This document shows, piece after piece, positions 1 through 12,276 of a DNA stretch of 64,000 bases. Under the pieces are notes generated by a model. It saw nothing but the letters and a program-made list of their open reading frames with translations. It was not told the DNA's origin and did no database searches. The translations under genes and the position numbers were made by a program. Each line of letters opens with the position of its first letter. The first letter of the stretch is position 1. Source of the DNA: Hawksworthiomyces lignivorus (lineage: Eukaryota; Ascomycota; Sordariomycetes; Ophiostomatales; Ophiostomataceae); the NCBI GenBank assembly GCA_002917075.1, contig NTMA01000009.1:372001-436000 (forward strand), written 5' to 3'.

Positions 1-3000
1 TCGACGCCTGGCGGAACACCATCACCATACGGCACGCGGTCGCGCAACCGGACAGGTGGCGTGCGACCCAACTACGCCGAAGACAAGGACATCGACATGG
101 AGCTTTTCGAGATGTACCCGGAGCGACGCGAAGATGAGCCGAAAAAGGCACCATCGCGAAACGCTGCATCTTCATCTGCAAATAGCGCGTCGTCGACCTC
201 TTCGCTACTAGACAGGGAACCTCTGCGCCCAACCAACAGCAGCGCAAATAGCAGTGGTAACCATGGCGGCCACAGCAATGGGAGCAGCGAGCGCGCAGAA
301 CGAGAAAGGACGCGCAAGCCGCTGCCGACTTCTTCAGCGAATACTCCTGAAGGCAGTCACAGCCAGCAGAACGGCAATAGCAAGTCCGCATCCTCCTCTT
401 CATCGCACAACGCGCAGAAGGAGCAGAGCCAGGCAGCGTCCACAACTTCAGCAAACGGCGGCGGCCAGTCTCAGTCGTCCAATTCAAGGAAGCGCAAAGC
501 AGCCTCTGCCTCCAACGACAAAACCAGCTCCACAAGCGGCACGTCTCACAACTTGTCAAGCACGATCACCACCATCTCCATCAAAAAGAACGGAGCGGCG
601 GCGGCGGCGGCAGCGGCAGCGGCAGCGGCCACGTCGTCTCATAATGGAGATACGAAAGGCTACTCGGACACGAACGTGATGACCTTTGAGAGAAGCGGCG
701 CAAAACCTAACAAAGACGGCAACTTGGTAGCCGATGATGGCACAATACTGAGCATCAATGGTGAGAATTCCCTTTGCGACGCCTTATTTTTTTTTATTTT
801 TTTATTCCATTCGCTTTTTTTCCATCATCTTCTTTACTGACCAGTAAGACCACGTATACTTGGTTTGCGAACCGCCTGGTGAGCCATATTATCTGGGCCG
901 AGTGATGGAGTTTCTGCACCCCAAGAACAACACATCGCTGCCAGTCGATGCTCTGCGCGTCAACTGGTATTATCGCCCCAGAGACATTGGTCGGAAAGCT
1001 CAGGACACCCGCTCCGTTTTTGCCACCATGCATTCAGACACCACACCGCTGACCGCACTGCGCGGCAAATGCACTATTAAGCACAAGGCGGAGATTGACA
1101 GTCTCGACCAATACCGGAAGACTACCGACTGCTTCTGGTTTGAGAAGCTCTATGACCGATACATTCAGAAGAATTACGAAGTCATCCCGACCTTTCAGAT
1201 CGTTAATGTGCCTGAACGAGTCAAGAAGGTTTTGGATGAGCGCTGGCGTTTCGTGCTGGTTGAGCAGGGCCGTGGAAAAGATCTTACTTCTGCTGCAAAG
1301 CAGTGCAAGCGCTGCAGTGGCTTTTGTGCAAGGTACGCTATGTCTTATTGTTGTTTCTTGTCTACCCTCCCCCCCTTCCCCCCCTACCCTTTTTTTTCCC
1401 CGTTCATTATTATCCTTGGATTCGCCTCTTCCGCCCTTTTCGCACTTTTTTTGCCTTTATTTGTATTTTCTGTATTTTATCGTTCATTTTATGCATCAGC
1501 CCCACACACTATTTCCCTTTAAGGCTAGCGCTATATATGACGCGAACAAGGCGCTAATTGGCCCCACTTTCCAGTAACGACTCTGTGGATTGTGCCGTCT
1601 GCAAAAAGACATACCACATGTACTGTGTGCGTCCACCATTGTTGAAGAAGCCGTCACGTGGTTTTGCCTGGTCCTGTGCAGCATGCAGCCGTGCACAAGA
1701 GCGTCTCTTGGAGGCCCGCCATACTCCCAACGTGATCGATGGCCGTGCCCCGGATGCGGTCGCCGCCGCCGCTGCTGCCGCTGCTGCCGCCGCAGCCGCG
1801 GATGATGAGGAGCTTCTCGACGAGGAAGACGACGATGCCGCCGGTCCGGACACCAGCCGGACGAGCCCGGACCAGGATGACGACGCTCACCCGCCAGCAT
1901 CCGCCGAGCAGCAATACCAAGCCAGCCTCTGGCCCTACCGGTATCTCGGTATTCACTGCAAGGTGGAGGATGCTCTCGACTACGACGACCGCATCTACCC
2001 ACGGGCAGCCACACGTGTTGGACCCCGCCATCAGGCCGTCATTGGCCCATGGCCCGGCCGGCCGGTGAAATACGTCATGCCGCCTGATATCAAAAAGGCC
2101 ACGCGGCGTGAGGCCCGCCAAAACAAGGAGGCTCTTGCGGCCTATGAGAAGGAGCGCGAATCTCGGCCCAAGTGGATCCAGGATACACCTCCCGGCTATG
2201 TTGAGCGTGGCGAAGACTATGACAACGACGATCCCCGATGCACAGCCTACGTGATGTACCGACCACCGACTGCCCCTCCTTTGCAGCCTCCTTCCGAGGA
2301 TGCTGCCAGTTCCGACAAACCCGCCGCCACTGCTGAAGCGGACGGTGACAAGATGGACCTCGACCCGCCGGAAAAATCAGGCAGCAAAGACGCAAAGGAC
2401 AAAGGCAGCAAGATCCCAGACATCTCCGACGATGAGATTAATGCGTACATGGACAAGGCTGTTTCCCGCGCGACAAAGCTTGGTATTCCGCCGCGGTCAA
2501 CCAATTTATATGATGTAGCCGCCGAATTGCTGTATTTCAACAACTTCAACACTGATAAGGCACTCAAAGAGCTGAACCAAAAGAAGTCTGGCGATTTTAA
2601 AGAGCCTCTTCTGAACCCTGCGGAGTTTAAGCGATTCGAGGAGGCCGTTGCCAAATACGGCTCTGAGCTTCGTCTTGTCACACGCCACGTCAAGGCTTTC
2701 TACGGCAACATTGTTCGCTTATATTACACGTGGAAAAAGACAGATCGCGGAAAAGTGATTTGGGGCAACAACGACAATCGCAAAGGCAAAAAGGAAGCCA
2801 AGGATGCCAAGAAGGCCGAAGCTGCACTTGCAAATAAGATCCAAGACGAAGTAGCCGACGACTATGATGACTCCGCATTCGATACAGACAAAGCCAGCGC
2901 CATGAAGCGTCAGTTCCTCTGCAAGTTCTGCAACACAAAGACATCACGGCAGTGGCGGCGGGCGCCCAATGGTGCGAATGCCGCCGTGCTAGCCGAGTCG

Positions 3001-5997
3001 CTTGCAGCAGGAAACGGCAGCCGCCACCGCGACAGAAGCCAACACCAGAACAACCAGCAGTATGTTTCGGCGCTGTGCCGGCGCTGTGCCGAACTGTGGC
3101 GTCGCTATGCCGTGCAGTGGGAAGACGTCGAAGCTCTGACTACTAAGATTGCCAGTATGGGAGGCCGTCTAGTGAAGCGCAAGCTAGATGAAGAACTAAT
3201 GAAGGAAATCGCATCGGCCGACGACATGATTCGCGCAACCGAAACACGTTATGATGCATTGCATCAAAAGAGCAACAACGCCTCCAACGGCTCCGGAGAG
3301 CCTCCTCGCAAGAGGCTTAAAAACAGCAGCAGTGCTGTCGACAAGGACGGCGAGCCGAGTGCTTACGACTCCGCATCAAGCAGCACTATTCCGGCACCGT
3401 CGTCGTCTAATAGCAGAAGAAGGGATAGGTCTGACAAGAGCAACGCGGACAAGGTCGACAAGGCGGCCGCTGCAGCGACGGCTTCAGCAGACAAGTCTGC
3501 CACGACCGGCAAGTCCGGGGCTGGTGGTGGAGCAGCGTCTGGCGCATCTTCTACGCCTGCTGCGCCTCCTGCACCAAAGATTCCTGAGCCAAGACAGCTG
3601 CCGTGCGCCGTGTGCTACCAGATGAATCTGGCCACCCACGATGATCGACTGACTTGCCGCGACTGTCGCTTGACTGTTCACCGCAGCTGCTACGGCATAC
3701 CTGAGACGCGCAAGAGTGACAAGTGGCTATGCGACATGTGCAGTAACGACCGGAATGCGCAGGTGTCGATTGACTACCGCTGCGTCCTCTGTCCTGTGGA
3801 ACTTACCGAGCACGACATTGTTGAGCCGCCGCGGTCCAGCAACAAGAAGAGGTCCGAGAAAGACAGAGAGCGGGAGCGGATCGGACGCGAGCAGGCGCAA
3901 AAGGCTGCCGAGTACTACCGGCGCCGCCAAGAGGAGCTCAACAAACCCGTCGAGCCGCGCGAGGCACTCAAGCGAACCGCAGACAACAACTGGGTACACG
4001 TAACCTGTGCCGTGTGGACGCCTGAGGTCAAATTCGGCAGGGCGAGCGCGCTCGAGCCGAGCGAAGGCATTCCGTCCATTCCCCGGGCGCGGTATGGAGA
4101 GGTTTGCAAAGTGTGCAAAGAATCACACGGTGCATGCGTTGCATGTTATCAGTGCCGCGCTCTCTTCCATGTCGAGTGTGCTCACCAGGCCGGCCACATG
4201 TTCGGATTTGATCTGCTTCCCATCAAGGGTTCCCGACGAGATCAGAACAACATGGTGACTATCAACGGCAACAGTGGGCAGATGGTCGCTGCCATCTGGT
4301 GCAAGGAGCATGTTCCCCTCAAGAGCTCAGTGAACTTGATGCATGAGCCGGTTGAGACGGAGACTGGAACAATGACGGCCATGAAGTGCTACGTCGACAA
4401 CTACAAGCAAGCAGATTTGGCGCTGACGGGCTGCGCACGCAAGGCCAACCTCCTGACGCTGGCCGCTAAAATGTCTGGCACGACGGGAGCAGAGATGTCT
4501 GCTCAGAAGGGTGCTTCTGGTCCGACAGGTGCAGACCATTACCACCAGACACCCAGCAATGGCAATCGTCGGAGTTCCTTCTACCTCAACGGAGACTTCA
4601 ACGTCCACCAAGACACGCCAGAAGTCCTGCGGCCAGGAGGCAAAGTCTGCTTTACATGTGGCACCGACATCAGCCCCAAGTGGTACCCGATTGACAAGGC
4701 TCAGGAACGCGAACTCACGAATGGCTTCTATGGCAAGATGGGCGAGGAGGCGCAGAAGTTTGTGGCACAGCGCAACTTCCAGTGCCACAAGTGCAAAAAG
4801 CTTGGTCGGCAGCCTTCTCCACACAACCACGACCACGGCCACGGCCATGATCATAGTCGCAGCCTCAGCAACGGACACAATCATAGTCACAGTCACAGCC
4901 AGAGTTTTGGTGATAGCCATGGCCACGCTCCGTCTGTCGTAAAGGCAGAGGAGGATCCATACGGCGAGAACCTCCAGAGGCTTGCACCGCAGTATCCATC
5001 GCAACCACAGGCGCAACCGCAGTCCCTCCAACCACCCCATCACCATGTCGAGCAGCCGCGGCCAGAGGCTCGCCGTACTTCGTCGTCCTATTCGCAGCAG
5101 CCGCCTCTACAGACACCGCCTCTTTCCCAAGCTGGTGGCCCTTCTATGATGGGTGGCTCTTCGCGCTCGCCCGATATGCCTCGTTACTGGCCGTCCGGTA
5201 TGGGATCATCCGCCGCACCGCCTCCGCCTCCGCCGCTGCCACACCAAGCCCCCCCGCCGCTCATGCGTCCTGTTTCACGGGGCAGCCCATCTCCACATGT
5301 CGTTCATCCCGCTGCGCACACCACCTCACATCATTCGTCTCACTCGATGGCTTCGGCGCCGCCACGTGGGCCACCACCGCCTCAGCCGGTGCATGCTTAC
5401 CATGCGCCGCCACCCTCGTCGTCCTCTGGATATTCAGACTGGCGACGACCGCCAGCGGCAGCGCCACCACCGCCTCCTCAGCGCCGTGAGCCGCTGCTCC
5501 ACTCTGGGTCGAATAGCATCCCTCAACCGATCACGCACAATCATTTGCGACCTCCGCCGCTGGGCACGTCGCCGCACACGTCGCCTTCTGGAAGTGTGCA
5601 CGGCAGCTCCGGCGGAAGTTACATGGGACAGGGTATCTTGAACGGACGACCACCCTCGCCACGTCGGGTTGGGGATCCCCCACTTCCGCTTGATCGTAGC
5701 AGAGATGGGGTCAACGGGAGCGCCAGTGGTCCCTACGGACACTCATCGTACGGCGCCGCGTCGTCGTCGCATATGCCAAGCGGCGGGCTGCTGCACCCTT
5801 TCGCGCAGGTGCTTAACCCGCAGCGGTCTAGTTCGTCGTCCTTTGCCGACGTGGCTCTAAATGCCGACAACGTCACACGAGAAGACTTCACGCAGCTCGG
5901 CCGCAACCGCGGGCCAAGCATGCCTCCTCGCCCGAGCGAGCCGCGGAATGCCAGCTCCGCCAGCTCCAACCCGTCGCTGCGAAACTTGCTCTCTTAA
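1..5997 (+). CDS. SNT2: SNT2-like chromatin reader (BAH-PHD-ELM2-SANT-PHD), 5' truncated by window edge
   Basis: Model: <1..760, 849..1332, 1575..5997. The reading frame is open at base 1, so the true start lies outside the window. Domains in order: a low-complexity Ser/Asn/Ala N-terminus; a BAH domain in exon 2 (VCEPPGEPYYLGRV onwards); a first PHD finger (about 1590-1690, CAVCKK then HMYC then CAAC); an ELM2-like segment (about 2010-2070, VGPRHQA); a SANT domain (about 2610-2760); a GATA-like C4 finger (2917-3100, CKFC/CRRC); a second PHD and extended PHD (3604-4310); another C4 finger (4650-4800); a His-rich stretch (4825-4925); and a Pro-rich tail. This order is that of Snt2, known in budding yeast as a partner of Ecm5 and the Rpd3 deacetylase in a stress-responsive chromatin complex, and linked to growth and autophagy in fungal pathogens. 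Intron 1 uses an AAG acceptor: the nearer CAG would place an in-frame stop at the exon start. Family assignment is firm; function in this species is inferred. Confidence 0.95.
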
Positions 5998-6621
5998 GAA
6001 AAGAGAGACAAGTCGGGTTACCACTATTGTTTTCAACAACTTGAATTCCAGCTTCATGGTCTTCCTCGCCTATGTGTTTCTTCTCATCTGCTGGCGCAAC
6101 GCTTTCCGGAGCTTGATTCCTTTTTTGTACTACTACTACTATGATTGCTATTGCCTGTTTGTTTGTCGTGATCTTACTGTTTCTGGGTTTGGTCAGTCTA
6201 GCTATTGCATTGTTTTAATTGTGCCTTTTTTTTTTCATACGCGGTTTGTTCTTTGTTCCCTTCTGCTATTTTTTTTGCCATCAGCCACAGCGTTGATTTG
6301 GACACTGTTTTCATACAGCATTTATATATACCATGTCGGTTTTGGGTGAAAGGGTGCAAAAGGGAAAGAAATGGGAAAGGAAATGGAATGGGAAAAGGGT
6401 ATTTTTATATATGGGGAAGAAGGAAGATTATGAGCAAACAAAGAACGGGACAAGTACAGAAAGACGGAAACTCGAGGGCCGGAGAATCTACGGAAAGAAA
6501 CAAGGTTCAGTCAGGTTTTCACGGGACAATCTTTCATGATACGGTCCATTGATATATATATATATTTCAAGAGAAAAAAAATAGACCATTTGCTCATGTC
6601 TGAAATGTTTCATCTACCCTT
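5998..6621. other. Convergent spacer between SNT2 and FCY1
   Basis: No gene seen. The DNA is T-rich and should hold the 3' ends of both convergent transcripts. A short (TA)n run lies at 6551-6566. Confidence 0.6.
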
Positions 6622-7614
6622 TTATACTGGCTGGTGACCCTCCTTGGAGTACACCCGCTCTTCCACGCCAATGTCCTCGTTCCTACGGGTTGTGTCAGCA
6701 ATGTCATCAAAACATTACAAAAGGCACGCACATATAGGAAGCGCTAGAGATACGTACCACAGCTCGGGACTCTTGGCGATGAACGCGTCCATGAGCGCGC
6801 GGCACTCGTCATTATCGACAACGATGACCTCGACGCCCCGCTGCTTCAGGTACGCCTCGCCGCCGAGGAACGTGCGGTTCTCGCCGATGATGACACGCTT
6901 GATGCCGTACAGGAGGCAAGCACCGGTGCCTGTAGATCGCGCAAAAAAAGAGTGTCAGTTTTAGCAAGAAAGGCGGAACCTGAATCCCGATAGGAACGGA
7001 ACCAGCGGACGTGATCCAGAGTGAGAGGGACTTGAGACTTACACATATCGCAAGGCGACAGCGTCGTGTACATGGTGCTGCCTGTTTTGGCGGAAATCCG
7101 GTTAGCACCCTCGACAGTGAATCATTCCATGTCCAAAGGTGATGGGAATAGGGCACCACTACGTACCCTTGTAGGCGCTCGCCGGCAGGCGGCCAGAGTT
7201 GTAGAGCGCCGAGGTCTCACCCTTTGGGATTTTGTTAGCCGGAAATAAAAATAATAAATAATAAAGGTACTTCGTCTGCCCGCTAAAGAGAGCCCTTCTC
7301 TCAGGCACTCACATGGTGGATGGCAGAGCCCAGCTGCACCCGCTGGTTGTGACCCTTGCCGAGGAGCTTGCCGTCCGCCGAGACGAGGGCCGCACCGATC
7401 TGAAGAAAATTAATAAAAATAAAAATAAAAAACAGCCGACAGTGGTCAGTCAAAGAAGAAATGCCGAGTTTTCCAAAAACCAATAAAAAGATCTTGAATC
7501 ATTTTCGATATGCGTTGCAGCCGCGGGGAGACAGCTTACCGGCACACCTCCCTCGTCGAAGCTCTTCTTGGCTTCCTCGAACGCGATCTGCAGAGCCTGT
7601 TCGTCTGTGAGCAT
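6622..7614 (-). CDS. FCY1: Cytosine deaminase (FCY1 family)
   Basis: Model (minus strand): 7614-7540, 7399-7313, 7221-7167, 7081-7043, 6929-6758, 6682-6622. This gives 162 residues, against about 158 in yeast Fcy1. The enzyme deaminates cytosine to uracil in pyrimidine salvage and is the activator of 5-fluorocytosine in fungi. The zinc site of the cytidine deaminase fold is visible: a His-Gly-Glu (HGE) motif formed across the second intron, and PCDMC formed across the fourth. The C-terminus (VVDNDEC, PELWNEDIG) also follows yeast Fcy1. Phases agree at every junction. The start is the ATG giving MLTDEQALQIAFEEA. Five introns in a 489-nt coding sequence is dense but not unusual in Pezizomycotina. 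It is probably a cytosolic homodimer, as in yeast. Confidence 0.94.
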
Positions 7615-8321
7615 GGTGAAGGGATAATACGATAGAGTTGAGGTTAGAAAATGAAGATGTGTTCTCCGAGAACTCCTGTGCGCGCAAAAAGTACAGCTAG
7701 AAAGAAAAGAGCTGCCCCGCATAGCTCGATTCTTTTACACGGAGAGATAAGGGAGGCCACTTACTGGAGATAAAACAAGTCGACGGAGGATTTGACTAAT
7801 GGCTTTTAGCTGAAAGACTTCAGGTTGCCTAAAAGGGGAAAAGAAAACGATTAAGAAAGGCTCTAATAGCGAAGCAGAGTAATTTCTTTGTTACTAAAGT
7901 CATCGTACTATTTGATGGGTTTGCTTAAAAAATAGTGCTCTAGAGAAAAAAGAAACCGTGATCAAAGTGATATTTATTGTTGCTGCACGATGCCTCCCTG
8001 TGGTTGCATTCTTTAACCCAGTCATTTGAACTGACAGCTCTTGTTATAATTGCTCTAAAATGAAAATGACATAACTAATAGTCACAAAAGACTTGGTTAA
8101 CAAAAGTTTTGTGAATTTAAATTCGATAGATAATAACGAGCAGTTTAGCCACAAGTCGTAATAAATAAACGGGAAGAATAAAACAAATTAAAGTTAATCA
8201 TAGGATGCCTGTATTGGCTCTACTCAGAAAGTTAATTTCATAAAATGCAGAGAGGTTTAAGTTGTCGCCATAATGTCGTAGGAGCCTTTGAACGAGTGAG
8301 CGATACAAGCAAACGAAGAGG
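7615..8321. other. Divergent intergenic region, FCY1 / carboxylesterase
   Basis: AT-rich, no convincing ORF. It must carry the promoters of FCY1 (leftward) and of the secreted esterase (rightward). No specific operator was recognised. Confidence 0.5.
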
Positions 8322-10297
8322 ATGGCATTGACAAGGCTCGCTAAGAGAGCTTGTGCCGGCTGGCTTCTGCTGGCCAACGCGGCTCTTGTCGAAGCTGATT
8401 TTAGCAAGAAAGGTGCTACATCTGTCTTTTCGAGGGCAGACGCTCCAGAACACACCGTCCTGGCAGTCAATCTCGACTACGGCACCTTTCAAGGCAACTA
8501 CTCCGCCGAGTACAATATAACGTACTGGAGAACCCTCCCGTATGCTGCTCCTCCCGTCGGACGCAATCGATTTCGGGCACCGCAGCCCCCGCTGCAAGTA
8601 ACAGGAGACGATGCCGGGTCTGCCATCTACCGCTGCGACCGTCCCTTTCCCATGTGCCCCCAGAGAGAGACCAACGGCACAGAAGACTGCCTCTATCTGA
8701 GTCTCTACGGCCGCCCCTGGTCTGAGGGCCAGCCCGTGCGTCCCGTTGTGGTGACGTTTTACGGCGGCGGCTTCATCCGCGGGTCTGCTGGCCTGGGCCT
8801 GCCGCCGTCGGGCTTCCCCGTGCTGAACGTGTCCGCCGGAAATGCGCCGGAGGACCTGCTCTTTGTGTACCCCAACTACCGCGTCAACGCGTTTGGGTTC
8901 TTGGCCGGCCGCCAGGTGGCCCGGGACGCCTTCTCAGACGCCAACGCGGGTCTGCTCGACCAGCAGGCGGCCCTGCGCTGGGTGCAGAGGCACATCCGCG
9001 CGTTCGGCGGCGACCCGGGCAGCGTGGCCGTGTGGGGCCAGAGCGCCGGCGGCGGCAGCGTGGTGGCGCAGGTGGTGGCGCAGGTGGCGGCGCAGGTGGC
9101 GGCGCAGGCGGCGGCACAGGCGACAAACAGCAGCAGCAGCAACAACAAGACGGCACCACCGCCGGCGCTGTTCCACCGCGCCCTGGCCAGCAGCCCCTAC
9201 TGGCCTAAGACGTACCGGCAGGACGCGCCCGAGACGCAGCGCATCTACGACGACCTAGTGCGGCGGGTCGGCTGCAGTGGGGGAGGTTCCGACATCCAGG
9301 CGAATGCAACAGACGCCACGCTCGCCTGCCTCAAAGCCGCCGATGTCCAGGCAATCCGCGCCGCCAGCCAGGCCATGACCGCCGACGCCGACGCGACAGC
9401 CACGTCTTCGTACGTCTGGGCGCCCGTGCTGGATGATGCATTTCTGAGCCAGCCGCTATCGGCAATCGTCGCGCTCGCGCAGAGTCGCGCGGGAGGTGGC
9501 GCACTGGCAGCCGCCTTGGCGACGTACAACACCCACGAGGGCGAGAACTTTGTGCCCCGGCAGATGTTCCCGCACGGCGAAAGCAGCAGCGGGAAGGGCA
9601 ACGGCACGGGAAAAACAGACGACGCCTCTCCGTTCTACGCCTGGCTGGCGCGGTACATGCCCGACCTGACGGCCGACGACGTCGCCCGCCTCGACAAGCT
9701 GTATCCTGCGGCAGGCGACGAAGCCGACGAAGACACCGGCGACAAGACCGAAACTGGCATGGATGACGAGCACGGCCTCTATGCTGCGTACGCCGACGGT
9801 GACGCCTTTGGTCGCGCCGGCCTCGTCTACCGCGATGCCGTGCTTGCCTGCCCGGCATACTGGCTGGTCGGCATGGCTGACCAGAGCGGGAACAAGGGCC
9901 GCCACGGGTGGCTGGCCCAGTACGCAATCCCGCCAGCCCGCCACGCCAGCGACACGTACTGGGTAAGCTGGCACCAGAGGAGCGCAATAGGACGAGAAAC
10001 CTTGGCTGTATTTCTTGTTAACAGAGCCTCGTGCACTAGTGGAACACCGTCAACGCCGCGCAGAAGCGGGATCCCCTGCACTACCGGGGCTACGCCGGCG
10101 CCATCGCCTCTTTCTTCGGTGCTGGAGGCGACCCCAATACCCGCAAGCTCACAAACGCGTCCGTGCCGGGACTGCCGCCAGTCGGCTCTGGCTCAGAATG
10201 GACCATCACGCCGTCAGGGTTCGCCACGCGCAGCCTGACCGCGCTGCAACAGCGGTGCGCCTTCTGGTTGTCTGTTGCGCCTAGAGCCAAGCTATAG
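8322..10297 (+). CDS. Secreted type-B carboxylesterase/lipase
   Basis: Model: 8322..9962, 10040..10297, 632 residues. The N-terminus has a basic start followed by a hydrophobic stretch (AGWLLLANAALVEA), a good signal peptide. Family marks are the early EDCLYL segment, the oxyanion-hole region (VVVTFYGGGFIRG), the nucleophile elbow GQSAGG with Ser241, a probable catalytic Glu in THEGENF, and a probable His in PARHASD. The intron removes an out-of-frame segment and restores the C-terminus HYRGYAGAIASFF. Type-B carboxylesterases hydrolyse ester bonds of lipids, sterol esters or xenobiotics; the substrate cannot be told here. Right after the nucleophile elbow is a run of five 12-nt repeats coding Val/Ala-Val-Ala-Gln units, which lengthens that helix. 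It is convergent with the next gene. Confidence 0.93.
9060..9119 (+). repeat. 12-bp tandem repeat x5 inside the esterase gene
   Basis: Five in-frame units of the type GTGGTGGCGCAG lie in tandem at 9060, 9072, 9084, 9096 and 9108. The later units differ by one to three bases. They encode residues 247-266, a Val/Ala/Gln helix just after the catalytic serine. Confidence 0.9.
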
Positions 10298-10614
10298 AGG
10301 GATAGCAAGAACAGAGCAAACGTGGATCAGTATGCCCAGAAACTCACATTCCAGCATAAATGCCCTCTAGCAAGAGATAATTGTCAAATTTATTGTCTAT
10401 CGTTGGCGGTATGGAGCATGACAAAAATTGGCCGGGATGGAAATGAGACAAAATAAGAATAAGGCAAAACACCGCTTCCCCTGAATGCATAGTTACAAAA
10501 AACGTGGATAACATAATAAAAAAAGGAAAGCAAAATCACGCCATGTTCTTCCAACCCGACATCAGTCTCATACATCGTCTTCCAGCCCCAGAACCTGTGC
10601 CAATCTCAGCGTGC
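10298..10614. other. Convergent spacer, esterase / aminopeptidase
   Basis: AT-rich 3' flanks of two convergent genes. No gene seen. Confidence 0.5.
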
Positions 10615-12276
10615 CTAGTCGATGCTGTCGTCGCGCAGGCGGAACAGGTGGGTCATGACCTCGTCGGTGCGCGCGCGGATGGCGTTGTGATAGAGGCTGT
10701 TGGTCTCGAAGACGCGGATGGAGCCGACTTTGCTGGCAGTCGCCTTGGCCAGCTCGTAGTCGACGTACAGGTCGTCGATGTAGCTGGCCGCGTAGACGGG
10801 GACGCGGTTGGCGGCCAGCTGCTGCTCGTCGTAGAGGTCCTCCCACTGGTCGTATTCGGCGAGGTTGTTGGCGACCTCCTTGAGCTCGATCAGCTCGGGA
10901 TAGGTGTCAAACATGAACGGGTCTGGCGGGGAAGAGGGGAGAGGACGAAGTTAGTCGCAGCACTAGAGAAACACAAGAAAGGAGAAAGAAGGAGGAGCTG
11001 CTCACAAATCATCTCGCTGCTGAAGAATAGCGGCTTGTCTGCCTTGTCTAGCGAGACGACGCCCTCTGCTAGCCAGCTGAACTGCTCGAACTCGGCGGCG
11101 ACGCGGTGGGCAGACCAGCGCGACGCGACACCCTTGGTGTAGCAGTAGATGGGCTCGTGCAGTACGGCATACAGCGGCAGGGTGTCGAGGGGAAAGTACT
11201 GTTCGATGGCGACGAGCGTGGGGCGTGTCAGCAGGCCGAAGCGGTCAATGTCGTTGCGCATGCGCAGGAGGACGGCGTGCGCCGAGTCCAGCCCGCCGTG
11301 GAACCCGAACATGTAGCCAAATGTAAGCACGCGGTGGACGGTCAGGGTGCCGCCGCCGGGCAGAGGCACAGAGTGGCCAGGCTTGCTGTTGAGGAACGAG
11401 GCGATCTGGCGGAGCGCCTGGACATCCTCGGGGTACTTGGCAAAGTAGGCAGCGTTGCGCTGCAGCGCCTTGCGGTACGTTGCCCGGTACACGACGTCTG
11501 GGTGTGTGCCCACGGGCGCCAGCCCGCCCGTCATAAAGACCTCGCGTAGGCCCTCGTTGTAGAAGGAGAGGTAGGTCAGGCTGACGAAGCCGCCGAACGA
11601 CTGGCCGAGGATGGACCAGCGCTTCTTGGTGGGCGGCAGGTCGGTGGTGAGGCACTTGCGAACGGCCTCCAGATCTCGGACGATGTTGTCAGCGCGGAAA
11701 AAGCGCATGTACTCGGTCTGCGCTTTGACGGAGCCGCGCAGCTTCAGCGTGGCGGCGCTGATAGTGGCGCTCATGCCTGTGCCGCGGTAATCGAGGAACA
11801 GCACCTGGTAGCCGCGGTTGAGGAGCAGCCGTGTGATGGGATAGTCCTGCGGCTCTCGGTTTCCAGCGCCGGGTCCGCCCTCCAAGTAGGCCAGCCATGG
11901 CTTTGCAAAGAGGTCCCGCAGGTCCTGGGCGTTGGTGCCGTTGCCAGCGTTGTTGCCGTCGTTGGAGCCCCAGGGGAAGCTGGGGATGATGGGCCGCTCA
12001 TGCCTAAAGGCAGCCCGGCCAAAGAGGCGGATCTTCTCACCATCCGGGTCCTCGTAGTTGAGCGGCACGTCAAAGAGGAGCTCGGCCACCAGGAGTTGTG
12101 CTAGTCATTTTTTTAGTGGTCTATATCAAATATAAAAATAATTGAAGCAAGCATCATATCGCAAAATAAGAAGAGTCCCTACATGGCAAACGATGTAGGT
12201 TACAGCTCACTAGCGTAGCCTCTGGCACTGCGACCTTCTTTGGCGAAGATGCCTGAGCGATTACTGGTGAAGTCAT
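10615..12276 (-). CDS. Proline iminopeptidase-like alpha/beta hydrolase (peptidase S33)
   Basis: Model (minus strand): 12276-12204, 12100-11006, 10922-10615, about 491 residues. S33 hallmarks are clear: the oxyanion motif GGPG in AYLEGGPGAGN, the LDYRGTGMS segment after it, the nucleophile elbow GQSFGG, and a C-terminal region (PVYAASYIDDLYVDY, then HNAIRARTDEV) that carries the acid and the catalytic His. The family removes N-terminal proline or other residues from peptides, probably in the cytosol since no signal peptide is seen. The last two exons are secure. Exon 1 (MTSPVIAQASSPKK) is inferred: the donor GTAACC at 12203 keeps frame into QLLVAELLFDVPLNY, while the better-looking GTGAGC at 12210 would break it. 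Confidence 0.9.
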
